A model generated the notes under the pieces. It had not been told where the DNA came from, did no database searches, and was given only the letters and a program-made list of their open reading frames with translations. The position numbers were made by a program, and so were the translations under genes. A stretch of 64,000 nt of DNA from positions 148,261,725 through 148,325,724 of the forward strand of contig CM037588.1 of assembly GCA_021018995.1 (NCBI GenBank), in the 5' to 3' direction. Shown here one piece after another: positions 1 through 11,025 of the stretch. How positions within the stretch are numbered: position 1 is the stretch's first letter; each line of letters begins with the position of its first letter. This DNA comes from Chloranthus sessilifolius (taxonomy: Eukaryota > Streptophyta > Magnoliopsida > Chloranthales > Chloranthaceae).

Positions 1-138
1 TTGGATCGTAAAGAACAAATCTTACGGACAAAGAGCATTCCCTTAGTACTCGTGAAGTGGCGGAACCATTCTTCAGAGGAAGCCACATGGGAGCGTGAAG
101 CGGAGATTCGCGAGCAATTTCCACAACTTTTCGAGTGA
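1..138 (+). pseudogene. Chromovirus pol, C-terminal integrase/chromodomain end (partial)
   Basis: The reading frame is open from the window edge to TGA at 136-138 and gives 45 residues. They include the pattern LVLVKWRNHSSEEATWERE and end in QFPQLFE. The V-K-W then E-A-T-W-E spacing is that of the chromodomain-like tail that closes the polyprotein of Ty3/gypsy chromoviruses (Tekay/Del type). In the family this tail binds histone marks and steers integration. The rest of pol lies upstream of the window, so its integrity cannot be judged. The LTR that follows and the PPT in front of it fit this assignment. Confidence 0.85.
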
Positions 139-781
139 AGGTATATTGTAAACTATAGTTATGTAAGAAAACCATACGTACCTTTAAATTCTTGAATTTG
201 CTTCTTTAAAAAAAAAAAAAAAGGGGAGAATTTCTTCAAAATCTTCAATGTTAAATTGGTTCATAACATCGTTGCTTTACATATATATCTATAACGATCA
301 CACAATAAAATCTTAAATGTCATATTTATTCATTCTCGGTTAGAACCGTATGTCTGTTGGAACCCGTGTCATCAGTTAGAACATGTTACCAGGCACGTGA
401 TCATGCTTTTGAATAAGTGTTCGATTCTGACATCTGAAATTTCTGCTCAAATAATTACCAAAAGGGTGAGGTAGGTGCGTGTGCTAGGTTTGTGTCATGG
501 TGAAGTATATTTCCAGGCACGTGACACTTGGGAAGGTATGCATCCATGTACGGATGCAATCCTCTATGGCAGTATGGGATGCCACACGCAGTACATCCAG
601 GTTACTACGGATCCCGACCCTTGAAAGAGTGCTTAGTGAAGCCTACCACATCGCGACCAAAGTTCTTTGACTTTAGACTGTTTCGATTTTGCTTTATACT
701 GGTGTTAGAATAAGGACTTACCGTAGTTCGGTTTAGCTATCCGTACATTTTCGAGGACGAAAATTCCTAAGGAGGGTAGAA
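139..781 (+). other. Chromovirus 3' untranslated region with polypurine tract
   Basis: This non-coding stretch lies between the pol stop and the 3' LTR. It ends with a TTCGAGGACGAAAATTCCTAA-like stretch and the purine run AAGGAGGGTAGAA (769-781) directly before the LTR, the usual arrangement for plus-strand priming in Tekay-type elements. Two G-box words (CACGTG) occur at about 393 and 517. The short reading frame at 528-713 has no recognisable domain. Confidence 0.75.
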
Positions 782-3195
782 TGTAAAGACCTGTATTTTG
801 AACCCGAGTTAAACTGACCCTGTGTGTGTATTCGGCTCGGCAACCGACGTCACCATTTGTTTTAGATTTTTATCTAGATGTGATTGTGCGGACAGATTTT
901 AATTTAGAGCCCATTTGGACCCTCGTGCGAAAGTTGTGCACCGACCTCGGTGTACCCGCTCAACACCGGACTTGAGTTTTAAAATTAGAAGTGTATAATA
1001 CATAAGATGTGTGTGTGTGTTTTACTTTGTGAGCAATCCTATTATAAGAAGGAATTGCATTCCCGTATTATACTAGGTTTTGTTAAAAGAGGATAGTTAC
1101 CCAACCGTGTGAAACTCCTTCTTCTCTCTTCTTCAATCATCGTAGGAGATCGGTTTAGAAAACCTCCTTCTCTGGAACCCTCTTTGTTGAAAGCACTTAA
1201 ACCTTAGAAATAACTTGAATCAACCTTGGATTCGTAGTTGGCTATTGGGAGAGGTTGAGATCATTGGGGGCGTTTTGGAGTTGTCTTTGTGAACTCGTGG
1301 GATCGATCGCGGCGCGAATCGTTGAGGAAACCCGTCGGTTTCGTTCCGAAGCTCCATTCGCGTGACTCATTTCTAATCTAGGAATCCTTAGATTAAAGGT
1401 ACGTTTTAATTAAACTTTTTGATTAAATCATTAGATTACCCATGGGTTTTGCTTTGGGATGTATGGGTTTCGATTCGGGTGAAAACCAGCGAAATCGCGT
1501 CGCTGTAGCTCGCTCGAACGAGCTATTATCATCGCTCGAGCGAGGTATCACCGAACTCCGACATTGCCTTAGTATTTTAGTTATAACTTTTTATCCCGAA
1601 CTCCGATTGAGACGAATCTTTTTGCGTTGGAAAGCTAATAGAAAAATCTACAACTTTAATATTTTGACCAACTCATGGATCAATCGTCTTGATAGTCAAA
1701 AATATATAAGAATGTTACATCAAATCGCTCGAGCGAGCTATTATCATCGCTCGAGCGAGGTATTGTCGAACTTCGACATTGCCTTGGTATTTTAGTCATA
1801 ACGGTTTGTCCCAAACTCCAATTGAGACGATTCTTTTTGCGTTAGAAAGTTAATAGAAAAATCTACAACTTTTATGTTTTGACCAACTTATGAATCAATC
1901 GTCTTGATAATCAAAAATATATGAGAATGTTACATCAAATTCTAGGATTGGCGCAACTTGCCTGTTTTGACTTGTTTTTGAGGAAACACTTAAATAGGTC
2001 TATATTATTAGTAATTAGAGTTTATCTTAATGCATGAACGTATATTGTGATATAGATTGAGGGTGAGAGGCCATCAATAGGACCTTGCTTGACTTCGCAT
2101 AACTCCGAGTTTTAAGTAGGAGAATCTCATCTTTACAGTATTTTATTTTAATTCGCATGGATATTTTGAATTAAAATCTTTAAACTTGCATATGCCATTG
2201 AAATCACATCTGTAAACTGAAATTGATATGAATGACTGAAAATCTAAATTTACTCAATCTCGAAACTGAATCTGCTTAAGCTCTGAAAATCTGAAATCAA
2301 GAACCTGAACTATGTATAAGAGACTTGCATCTGATTTATATTAGTATCTGCATTTATTTTATGATTGACCTGAACGACCCCTCAAAAATTCCTGAATAAT
2401 TTCCTGGCACAAGTTTCCCTCATTATGTAGGGGCTTGTTGCATCCTGAAAAAGGGTTCATGAACGACGATAGTAGGTAGGGGTTCCCATCGGCTATATTC
2501 CTGCTCTCGAGATATAGTTTACTCAAGAGGTATTTTAAGTTGAGGATTAAGTCATGAATTACTGAACTTTGCATATAGAAGTTAGAGAAACTAAGACACT
2601 GAAACACTGATTCGTTTGAAACTGTTTTCACACATTTAGAAATAAATCTTACATATGATTTCGCATCTAAATTCAGCTTTATTATCTCGCTTATATGTTT
2701 GACAAGCTATATTCGATATTTGTTTTGAAACCATATTACTTAAAGTAAAATGTAGATGTCTTTCTTCTCTTGAGCTTTGTTGGTTAGCTCACTCGACTAT
2801 CGTCAGAGTTCAGTCTTGGCGTGGCTATTCGTGAGGGATCCTGACTACATGCCTGAGGGAGAGCTTGAGGTTCCTCCTGAGGAGTTTTTCCCAGTATAGA
2901 ACTTACTGATTTTCTTATTTGTGGTGAGAGTTAGACTTGAATTTGTGGGCCCATTTTAGTTGGATACCATAGTTTTATATTTGACGTTGATTTCTGTTAT
3001 GAGCCATGTTTCGATGATGGTCGGCCATCATCAGTGGTTCTTTACTTTTAATTGTTTCCGCATTTATTTTAGCTATGGATATTTATTACGCTTTACTCTG
3101 ATATGTGCCCTGTTTGTCCGGCTTATCGTTTATTCGATAGGTTGGCGAACCGGCTTTTCCTATACCTGAGGGATTAGAAAAGTCGGGTCGTCACA
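782..3195 (+). mobile_element. Chromovirus 3' LTR
   Basis: The LTR starts TGTAAAGACC right after the PPT and ends GGGTCGTCACA, giving TG...CA termini and 2414 bp. A second copy of the same family lies in inverted orientation at 41937-44373 with matching ends and interior, which confirms both boundaries. The 5' LTR is outside the window. The first five flanking bases on the right are TTTAT, so the same five should precede the 5' LTR. The insertion lies against the end of a minus-strand Copia-like gag relic. Confidence 0.9.
1531..1945 (+). repeat. 215-bp tandem duplication in LTR with CGCTCGAGCG palindromes
   Basis: The block starting ATCGCTCGAGCGAGGTAT at 1531 recurs at 1746. Each copy holds a CGCTCGAGCG palindrome followed by the inverse of a conserved module: an AACTCCGATTGAGACGA-like stretch, then a TTGCGTTGGAAAGCTAAT-like stretch, then ACAACTTT. 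The related solo LTR at 41937-44373 carries the module only once (about 43205-43385), so the duplication is specific to this copy or its sublineage. Confidence 0.8.
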
Positions 3196-3870
3196 TTTAT
3201 TGTCTAAAGTGAAAGTTTTGAAGTTACAATGATGCTCTTGGCATTCTTTCTCAAGGAACTTAACTTTATCTTGAAGTGATTCAACGGACCCTTCAAGATT
3301 CTATTTTCAAGAGTAAGTTCCGCCTGCTTGGTGTTGAGAGAAGAGTTTAACACTTTTCAACTCTTCAATTTCTTTAAAACATTATTTACTCTTCTCCTTA
3401 ATTAACCTCACACATTTACTCTTCTCCTTAACTAACTCAACATAGGTTTCACTAATATCTGGCCCTTCATTTTCATCATCTGATTACACTACAAAAAAAA
3501 AAACTATTAGCGACAGCCATAAATTGCCGCTATTAACAAAAAAGCTATCGCTAATAGTCTTAATAGTTTTTTTATTAATAACAGCACTTTTTGGCTGCAA
3601 AAAAACTGTCGCTAATAGTCTTATTTTTTGTCGTGTTATTCAATATCAGGAGTAGCCTCAAATTTTGACTCATTAATGGTAGCCACAAATGCTCTAAACC
3701 GATTTTATTTCTTCCTCTTATTTGGGCAATTCAACGCAATGTGTTTAAAACCTTTGTACTTGTAACATTAGTTTTTTTTAGAAGAATTATGTTTATTTGT
3801 ACTTTCAAAACTATTTTATTTATCGAAACCCCTTTGTTTAAGACTTTTTAAAAAAGACAAACCTAGGTTA
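3196..3870 (-). pseudogene. Copia-like gag C-terminal relic with damaged zinc knuckle
   Basis: Read on the minus strand, 3767 down to 3711 encodes CYKYKGFKHIALNCPNKRK. This is a CCHC knuckle whose second cysteine has become tyrosine, followed by an in-frame TAA. After it come an acidic stretch (SDDENEG at about 3480) and a Glu/Lys-rich, coiled-coil-like segment down to 3200 (ETYVELVKEKS, then VESLQDKVKFLEKE), with stops. This order (knuckle, acidic linker, coiled coil) is seen in plant Copia-type gag proteins. The CACTA MITE 3487-3635 splits the acidic linker, and the chromovirus 3' LTR truncates the end. Only about 170 bases separate the knuckle from the primer-site relic, so most of gag is deleted. 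Confidence 0.6.
3487..3635. mobile_element. CACTA-type MITE 1
   Basis: 149 bp. It begins CACTACAAAAAA and ends TTTTTTGTCGTG, the near-exact inverse, and is flanked by the 3-bp target duplication TTA (3484-3486 and 3636-3638). The interior has mirrored CTATTAGCGACAGC-like and GCTAATAGTC-like words. It interrupts the Copia-like gag relic. Confidence 0.9.
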
Positions 3871-4689
3871 CCAAAAAACACTATAAAAACACTCGATTCG
3901 TGAGGACTTTAATTATTGAGTGAATCCACTCTGATAGGATTGGAATGCCTAGTATCTTAGATTTGCCTAGCGTCGCAGTGAAAAAATTAAATAGATCGAT
4001 ATAAAATAAATAATCACAAAAGCAATCACATGAGACAATATTATTTACGTGCAAAATCCAATGAAGGAAAAATCATGGGATCAATCTTAGATCTAAGACA
4101 CAAATTTGTTATGCAAAAATAACAACTTACAAAAGGTGTCAAATGCAAACTCCCTAGTCCTATCAATCAAACCCTTCCTAGCAACCAACATTTGAAACCT
4201 TCAACACGTTCGTACAGTGTACCGATCTATATCGTCTCCAATCACCGAGTCTCACGATGATCTACTTGAGTCCTAGAAAGCTGCAACAATCTCTTGAATC
4301 CACAAAAATCACGCTTAAAGTGCAACGCATCATTCAAATGCCCGAGCACAAATACGCTTGAGTTCACAAGCACAAATCTCTAAAGCTATGAAATAAGAAG
4401 ACCTTTGAGTTGGGAACGTGAAGGCTCACAATAATTGTTCTCCTTTGAGTTGGGAACGCGATCACTCACAATAATTGTTCTCAAAGGCAATTAGGATTTT
4501 TCTCTCAAAGATATGAAAGTTAAAATGAGAAAGGTACTCCAAAAAGACTCAAAATATACTTTAAATAGGTTTCCCTAATAGAAATACTAAGTGAGGCTTG
4601 AATTAAACTCTCACGGACGTCCATCAAGTGCTTCATAAATGTCCGTTCATTGACGTCCATCCATATAGTTTGGACGTTCGTTGACTTTT
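3871..4689 (-). mobile_element. Probable Copia-like LTR end and primer-site relic
   Basis: On the minus strand, 3943-3926 reads CCAATCCTATCAGAGTGG, a decayed form of the tRNA-iMet primer site TGGTATCAGAGC. It lies just before the gag relic and just after AT-rich text resembling a Copia LTR tail. The outer LTR boundary could not be fixed. No intact reading frame is present. Confidence 0.4.
4402..4481. repeat. 40-bp tandem duplication
   Basis: Two adjacent 40-bp units (4402-4441 and 4442-4481) start CCTTTGAGTTGGGAACG and end ACAATAATTGTTCT. They differ only in a few central bases. Confidence 0.85.
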
Positions 4690-4852
4690 CACTACAAAAA
4701 ATATGACTATTAGCACAGCCAAAACTGTCGCTAATAATAAAAAAAAACTGCCGCTAATACCCTCGTTGTGAATAGTCTTAATAGCCTTTAATAGTTTTTT
4801 TATTAATAACAGCAGTTTTTGACTGCCGCTAATAGTATTATTTTTTGTAGTG
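4690..4852. mobile_element. CACTA-type MITE 2
   Basis: 163 bp with ends CACTACAAAAAA and TTTTTTGTAGTG (perfect 12-bp TIR) and TTT flanking both sides, consistent with a 3-bp target duplication. The interior resembles MITE 1: CTGTCGCTAATA, ACTGCCGCTAATA and their inverses. Confidence 0.9.
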
Positions 4853-5200
4853 TTTTCTAAAAATTTTAAATTTTCTTATATTTGTGATTTTGAATTCGAT
4901 AAAAATCAAAATTGGACATAATGCCACATCGATATTTATCTACTCAATGAAATCTACTCAGTGGGCAAGTTATTGGGAGAGTTTTAAACTATTAAAATTT
5001 GTTTAAGTTCCCTCAAAGGTAAAAATATCATGAACCATCGTTAATCGTTAACTTGGTCCACATGCCCATCTACATACACTTTGGCAACAAATCTAGACAC
5101 ATTAGGAGTGTTACAATGTTTGGCATGGATAGTGACAATCTAAAATCTTAAAATTATGCTTATATATATAAACAAATAATAGTCCAAGCTAATGTGAATC
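4853..5200. other. No feature recognised
   Basis: AT-rich sequence without an open frame of note. It ends at the GAATC target duplication (5196-5200) of the next element. Confidence 0.6.
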
Positions 5201-5689
5201 TGTGACAGCCCGGATTTTCCAACCTAAAAATTCGAGACATATTTTTTTTTCTCAACTTATAACAAATACGAAAAGGGAAAACCCGGACCGCCAGACTGTA
5301 GATCACAATCTGATACAGAATACTTGGCACATCCATATGTATACGGAAATCAAAGCAAAGTTATATATATGTCATAGATAAAAACTCCAGTTCTAATACC
5401 TAATATATACAGGACCAAACAAACACCAGTGATGACCAACCATCACCAATAGTCATATATCATGCATGTATAATAGCACGAATGCACCAAGTTCAAACTT
5501 ACCAAAATCCATAATGCACTAAATCTACGATCCCGAAATAAAGTACAAATCCTTATGCGGAAGCTCCTTTTCTTCAAGTATGTAGTCTGGTCTTTCTCAA
5601 ACCTACACCTGTGACGTGTAGTCGGGGTGAGCTAACATCTAAGCTCAGTGGAGAAAACTAATACCAATATACATCTCATCACATGCATA

Positions 5690-5960
5690 GATTCAAAGAC
5701 AAGATCAAAACATTTTCTTATCAAAACTAATACTTATTTCAAAGGCATTTCTTATCAAACTAAAATTGAGTTCAAAGACATTCTCTTATCAAAACTGAAA
5801 CTGAGTTCAAAGGCATTTTCTTATCAAAATTCAAAACTAATTTCAAAAGCCAACTGATTCAAGGACATCTCCTTATAATCATCAAAACTGATTTCAAGAC
5901 ATTTTATTATAAAAATCGAAACTAATCTCTTATCAAAAGCATATTTCTTATCTTTGATTT
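5690..5960. repeat. Degenerate ~30-35 bp tandem array in solo LTR
   Basis: The phrases TTCAAAGACATTTTCTTATC and AAAACTGAAACTGA recur about eight times with small changes. The array keeps a frame open for 69 codons (5648-5857), which is not a gene. Confidence 0.7.
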
Positions 5961-6137
5961 ACTGAGTTCGATTTACACTCACTCACATGTATTACTCGTT
6001 CTTACTTTACTTGCTTATATCTCTTACACATTCCTTCTTGACTTACATATCTTACACATTCTTTCTTGACTTACTTACATATCTTACACATTCTTACTTA
6101 GCTTACACAATGTTTCACCCATTCTTAGCTTACACAA

Positions 6138-6350
6138 TTCGATTCACGGATATCCCGCCGTGCCGGTTCGATTCATGGAGACTGTCGTGCAAGTTCGATT
6201 CACGGAGACTGCTATACCAGTTCGATTCACGGTTAGCCGCCGTGCCGGTTCGATTCACGGATATCCCGTTGTGCCGGTTCGATTCATGGGTTTAACCGCC
6301 ATGCCGGTTCGATTCACGGTTAGCCGCCGTGCCGGTTCGATTCCGCCCTA
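6138..6350. repeat. ~30-bp minisatellite, GGTTCGATTCACGG core
   Basis: About seven units each carry GCCGGTTCGATTCACGG or a close variant followed by ATATCCCGCCGT or TTAGCCGCCGT. The flanking 5987-6130 has its own shorter CTTACACATTC-type repeats. Confidence 0.85.
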
Positions 6351-6362
6351 GCGGCCCACAAG

Positions 6363-6500
6363 GTACCATATAATCCACCCAAAGCAATCCACACATGCAC
6401 ATATAATCCGCCCATAGCAGTCCACGATGTCATATAATCCGCCCATAGCGGTCCACAGCACACTTATAATCCGCCCATAGCGGTCCACAGTATGACAAGC
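6363..6500. repeat. ~35-bp minisatellite, ATAATCCGCCCATAGCGG core
   Basis: Four units read ATAATCC(G/A)CCCATAGCGGTCCAC with variable spacers. The last three are nearly identical, which suggests recent slippage. Confidence 0.85.
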
Positions 6501-7019
6501 TTACACATTCGATTTACTTACATAGCTTATATATTCAGTTTTTCTTACATGACTTTCAGGTTCATATACATATTCAACTGTCCAATACATTCAAAAACTC
6601 AGACGAAAATAAATTCTTCATGATTCGAAGCATTTCGAAAATATAAATGTAAATAGATTAAGCAAACATCAAATTTCCATTTCTAAAAGCATAGATTCAA
6701 AGTTCTTCATGACATTTGGAGTTCAAAAGTCAAAGCTCAAAAATCATATTCAGAACTGACAGAATTTGAAATTTTAAATTTTAAATCATGATTCAAATCA
6801 CATTTCATTCGATCATATCAAGCATCTATGAAATCAAATAAAAATGCAATCGTGTATTGGAATTTCCCCACCTTAACCTTGAAGTCGCGCTAAGTCAAGC
6901 TAAGCTCTATCGATGGATTCCCGCCTTAATCTACATCACAAGCATATGATGATGTATCAAGGATCAATTCCAATAACTAATAACTTAAACCTATATAAGT
7001 GTTTTCTCAAAATGAAGCG

Positions 7020-7400
7020 GAAATTGACAAGTTTGTGCTACCCTAGAGTTTGATGTAACTTTCCTATAAAATTTTGACCCTTAAAACTTTGTATTTAAGA
7101 GTTGGTTAAATCACAAAAATTGTAGATATCGATGTTCTATTTCCAACACCTCAAGAATCATATAATTTCGAGTTCGGGGTAGAAAGTTACAACAAAAATA
7201 CCGAAGCAGTTTCGGCATTCAGTGAAAGCATGCTAACTCGAAACTTAACCCAACTTCTCACTCAATTTAGGCCTTTAAAATGATTGATTCATAAGTTTGT
7301 CAAATCATAAAAGTTAGATCTTTCTGTCTTCTTTCCAACGTCGCAAGAATTATATCAATCGGAGTTCAGGGTAAATAGTTACGGCTGAAATACTAAAGCA
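7020..7400 (+). repeat. Two copies of the conserved LTR module
   Basis: Both copies run: GATGTAACTTTC-like start, GTTGGTTAAATCA, AAAATTGTAGAT, TTTCCAACACC, AAGAATCATATAA, GAGTTCGGGGTAGAAAGTTA. The second copy (about 7262-7400) has TTTCCAACGTCGCAAG and CAATCGGAGTTCAGGG. The same module is found in the other LTR families of the window at 1575-1945 (inverse), 21140-21228, 29365-29450, 30590-30672, 43205-43385 and 60403-60486. Confidence 0.75.
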
Positions 7401-7420
7401 GTATCGGTGAGCCTAGTCAA

Positions 7421-7680
7421 AATCGTTCGAACGATTTAAAGTCGATCGAACGGTTTCTAATTTCGTCTGAACGATTTTCAAACCGATCGAACGGTCTCTA
7501 ATTTCGTTCGAACGGTTTTCAAAATCGATCGAACGGTTTCTAAACCGATCAGAAACCTTCAGATTTCACTCTTGACGAAATTGTTCGATCGATTTCTAAT
7601 TTCGATCGAACGGTTTCGTCAGATTTCACTCTTGATGAAATCGTTCGATCGATTTCTAATTTCGATTGAACGGTTTCGTC
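7421..7680. repeat. Palindromic-word array CGTTCGAACG / TCGATCGAACGG
   Basis: About a dozen copies of a word near (T)CG(T/A)TCGAACGGTTT alternate with CTAATTTCG or TTTTCAAACC spacers. They include the perfect palindromes CGTTCGAACG and TCGATCGA. The last 120 bp is a direct 60-bp duplication (7561-7620 and 7621-7680) with three base differences. Confidence 0.85.
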
Positions 7681-8704
7681 AGATTTCACCCAAATTTGGG
7701 TTCTAACTTCTCAACCCATTTTCCTTTCAAATCTCATCTTTCTTCTTCAAATTTTTCACCTATAAACCTAAATCAAACACAAATCAAACTAACTCAACTT
7801 TAAATCATAATTTTTCAAAATTTCCATACCTTAAACTGATAAATTTCTCGATCCACAAGCTCACGCCCAAGCTAGGGTTTCGGAGTGATTTTTTTTTTAC
7901 GATCCTTCCGTCAATTGGATCGAAACAAAGCCTACGATGAAGATCCGCTCTAACGTTCACTACTCTTCGCTCTCCCAATCGCGTACGTTGTGATCACAAC
8001 GGTTGGTCTTATCTACACATTCCAAATCTCAAAACTCTCATTGATATCGCAATTTAACAACTCACCGCGACACATAAACTACCACGAGGCCAATACCTCG
8101 AAGTTCAACGGAGCCGATCCGAGCACCGAACGACCACGTGAGCGATCTCCTCCACTTCGCTCTCTTTCTCTCTCTAGAAACCCAAGAACCCCTAAAATTG
8201 CAAACGGTTATAGCTTCTCAAAGAAGCTTTGTCCTTTTTTAAGTGAAAGGGGGGTGGCTCCCTTATTAAACACACACACACCCTTTTAGGTGTTAGCCTT
8301 ACCCAAAGAACTTGATTTTGTGTGAAACGAATACACTTAAGAGAGGTGTTTCTTACTACCCAAACACTCTTTGGTTCAGTGTGAGGCCTACACACCCAAA
8401 CCACCTATCTATCGGATTCAGTGTGGAGCAGATACACCGAAGTTTGGTGTACACAAAACCATCTAATGACCCACACACAATTTAAGTCAGCCCTTTTCAA
8501 TTAAGACCTAGCCCAAACTAATTTATTTAATTAATTTCACAATGTCAGGTATGTGATCAGTCAGGCACGTACACCGAGGTATACTGTTCAAAGGTTAAAA
8601 TTTTCGAGATGTTACAGAATCAATGCATGCATATGCTCAATGTGACGATAATATAATCACTAAGAATCAACAAGAAGAGATGCAAGCATGCATGGATCAG
8701 TGTG

Positions 8705-8912
8705 GTGCATGGTTCAAAATTTCGGCCAAAATCTTTCAGTTTCTGTCTCCACTGAAACTGAAATCCTAAATCCTAAATTTCGGTTCTCAATGTAATGTGG
8801 GGAAGATTGTGGCCCAAAATTTGGCCGAAATTCAAAACTTTTGAAATTTCGGTTTCGGTAATAACTGAAACCGAAACGTAATCTGATTTTTTATCCTTGG
8901 TTTGGTACGTTA
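8705..8912. mobile_element. Possible decayed MITE (CAAAATTTCGG family)
   Basis: The left part reads CATGGTTCAAAATTTCGGCC. The right part has CTGAAACCGAAACG and ATCCTTGG, a degenerate inverse. The interior repeats AATTTCGG-like words. It resembles the better preserved element at 20563-20673, but no target duplication is clear. Confidence 0.4.
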
Positions 8913-8957
8913 TTAACTTAGAGAAACTGAAATTCGGAAAGTACGTTTAGAATGAAC

Positions 8958-9136
8958 TTTCTGTGCTATCACGTTGTTTGCTTTCGACATTTTGGACTTC
9001 AATTTTATGTTTTCAAATGACCTCTTATCAATTTTATGTTTTCAAATGACCTCTTATCTATTTGTGCTATCACGATTGTTTGCTTTCGACATTTTGGACT
9101 TCAATTTTAAGTTTTCAATGACCTCTTATCTATTTG
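8958..9136. repeat. Local tandem duplication (~100 bp with ~40-bp sub-repeat)
   Basis: The phrase GTTTGCTTTCGACATTTTGG followed by ACTTCAATTTTA and CAAATGACCTCTTATC occurs at 8979 and again at about 9078. A shorter inner repeat of ATTTTATGTTTTCAAATGAC also lies within the first copy. Confidence 0.75.
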
Positions 9137-9329
9137 TGAGATTATATCTCATGGTTTGAGATAATAATCGTGTAGGGTTTCTTCCTTTTCAAAAGGCCCC
9201 TGAAACATTAGAAATTAAGAATTGTGGATCAAGCTTGGCCTCAATGCCACATTTTTTGGGTATTATCTAATAAAGAAAATCGTACAAGTTTATCAGTCAA
9301 AAAATAAGAGAAATTTGAGAGGCACCAAT

Positions 9330-9545
9330 CATGGATCAAAATATCGTCCGATACCGATATATATCGATATTAGATTTAGACGATACGGTACATTTAATGT
9401 ACCGTATCACCATTTTGTATATAAATGCCCGAACGATATATTGTATGTATCGTTCGATATTTTATTATTCCAATACGTATCGTCCGATACGTATCGGTTT
9501 TAAGCTCGAATGATACGTATCCGATACCCGAAATTTTGACCCATG
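9330..9545. mobile_element. MITE-like element rich in CGATACGTATCG words
   Basis: The left end reads CATGGATCAAAATATCG and the right end CGAAATTTTGACCCATGG, an imperfect inverse over about 17 bp. The interior is made of (C)GATA words with CGTATCGTCCGATACGTATC-like palindromic combinations. The target duplication is uncertain. Confidence 0.5.
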
Positions 9546-10209
9546 GCACTCACTTTTAGGAATTGGAATAATCTAGTTTGAATTTAGCACTTTGGAATTA
9601 TGCATTCCTCAAAAAAGCTTTTAGCTGCTATAAAAATTTTAACCTTGATTATATTGCATGTCGCAGTATAGAAAGACTTAATTAGACAAATGGTCAAAAC
9701 CAAGAGCTCTACTTTTGTCCAAATCGGACACTGATTTGAAGGACATGATTTAAAGATCTTTTGTGCAAAGACTGGCACAATACTGAAACTTAATCATTTG
9801 ATTCAATGCAAAAGGCAATTATCTGATGCAATAGTTGACTGCATTGGATGATATGACAGAAATCTTGTTTCCTGCTAATTTTTTTGAATAGAGATCTTTA
9901 GATCATGGTCTTCAAATCAAACAACTTAGATGATGGTAATTTTACATGACAAATGTCTTAAAAAAACCAAGTCTTTTTTTTAAACTAACCAACATCTCGT
10001 GTGCATGTAATTGCTCTGAACTTTACTCGAAATCAGAGCGAACCGAATCAATTTGAACTGGCCCGAAATTCGAATCAGTTCAGTTCGGGTTTAGTTTGGG
10101 GTGGCAAAAATGGTAAAATGAGAAAACTGGAAAATTTTAAAGAAACAAAAAAACCCAAAAATTGGAAAAAAAAAAAAAAAAATCCAAAAATATTTAATAT
10201 AAATAAATA
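9546..10209. other. No feature recognised
   Basis: AT-rich text without an assignable gene or repeat boundary. At 10055-10100 there is GAACTGGCCCGAAATTCG, and short A-runs lie near 10160. Confidence 0.5.
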
Positions 10210-10590
10210 ATAATAGACTGAAATTGCACTGAAAATACTAAATTTTCCGGTTTCAATTTAAATTTCGGTTAAGGCTTAACGAATCGAAAAACGAAAATTT
10301 CGATTTCAATTCAAAAATGGTTTAACTCATTTGCATCTTAGTAACTCGGTAAGCGTCCATGGAGCGATTTTTCAACATTAGGTCGGTTGGTGTGTTCGGT
10401 TGAGTAACATAACACACGAGCGCGCCAAACGTTCCCCAAAACTCAGATAGTGGTATGACCGACTGACCTTTTTTAAGTGGAAACAATCGTGCCCAATTCA
10501 GAAAACCTAACTCCAAGCCAAAAGCAAATATCCCCGTGCAGCACAATTCACACTTTTCACATTGCTCATGGAGCATTGCCTCTTTAGGAG
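10210..10590. repeat. Segment copy A (partial) of a dispersed repeat
   Basis: It matches 12808-13150 over its length: ATAATAGACTGAAATTG start, GGTATGACCGACTGACC, GAAAACCTAACTCCAAGCC, CACTTTTCACATTG. It has one extra ~30-bp stretch. It holds no convincing open frame and its nature is unknown. Confidence 0.75.
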
Positions 10591-11025
10591 CTTTTAGATT
10601 TTAGGGCTCTTTGGAATTAACCTTTAAAAAAAAATAAGTTATAATTTTTTTTTTTTTTTTGATAAATAAAATAATATTCATTATTTTTAGATTACAAATA
10701 TCTCTATATTTTATTTTATTGTTTAAATTTTTTTTTTAAAATGCAATACAAAAAGAGAAAAGATAAATAGTAAAATATATCCGATAAATCGAATAACCCA
10801 ATCAATAACATTTTAATATTTTTTACTCTTTCACCGCCATTGAATCTTTCACAGCCATTTTTTAACTTTAACAGTCTCAAAAAGCTTCAAAAATAGGTTC
10901 ATTGGATAAGTTTCATCGAATAGATCAAAATTGGCAAGTCATTTGCAAAAAATGAAACTATAACGAGCCTAAAGTCGCTATTTTAAGTTAGAATCATTTA
11001 ATAAGAAAAATTTACATATATATAT
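10591..11025. other. AT-rich stretch, no gene seen
   Basis: Long A and T runs around 10625-10745 and short (AT)n at about 11015-11025. There is no supported gene. Confidence 0.6.

Larger units (their letters stand above)
5201..8616 (-). mobile_element. Solo LTR, chromovirus-like, 3.4 kb
   Basis: On the minus strand it starts TGTAACATCTCG (at 8616) and ends CGGGCTGTCACA (at 5201). It is flanked by a perfect 5-bp target duplication GAATC (5196-5200 and 8617-8621). No coding sequence lies between the ends, so this is a single LTR left by LTR-LTR recombination. Layout and some sequence parallel the 782-3195 LTR family: a GTGAGCTAAC-type block, paired conserved modules and palindromes. It is about 1 kb longer because of internal arrays. 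Confidence 0.9.

Noticed and set aside
1442-1795. 117-codon reading frame in the LTR
   Set aside because: It spans the duplicated palindromic block of an LTR, is not kept in the sister LTR at 41937-44373, and has no domain.
7421-7680. CRISPR-like array
   Set aside because: Repeats and spacers are both degenerate, spacing is irregular, there are no cas genes, and the context is a plant LTR.
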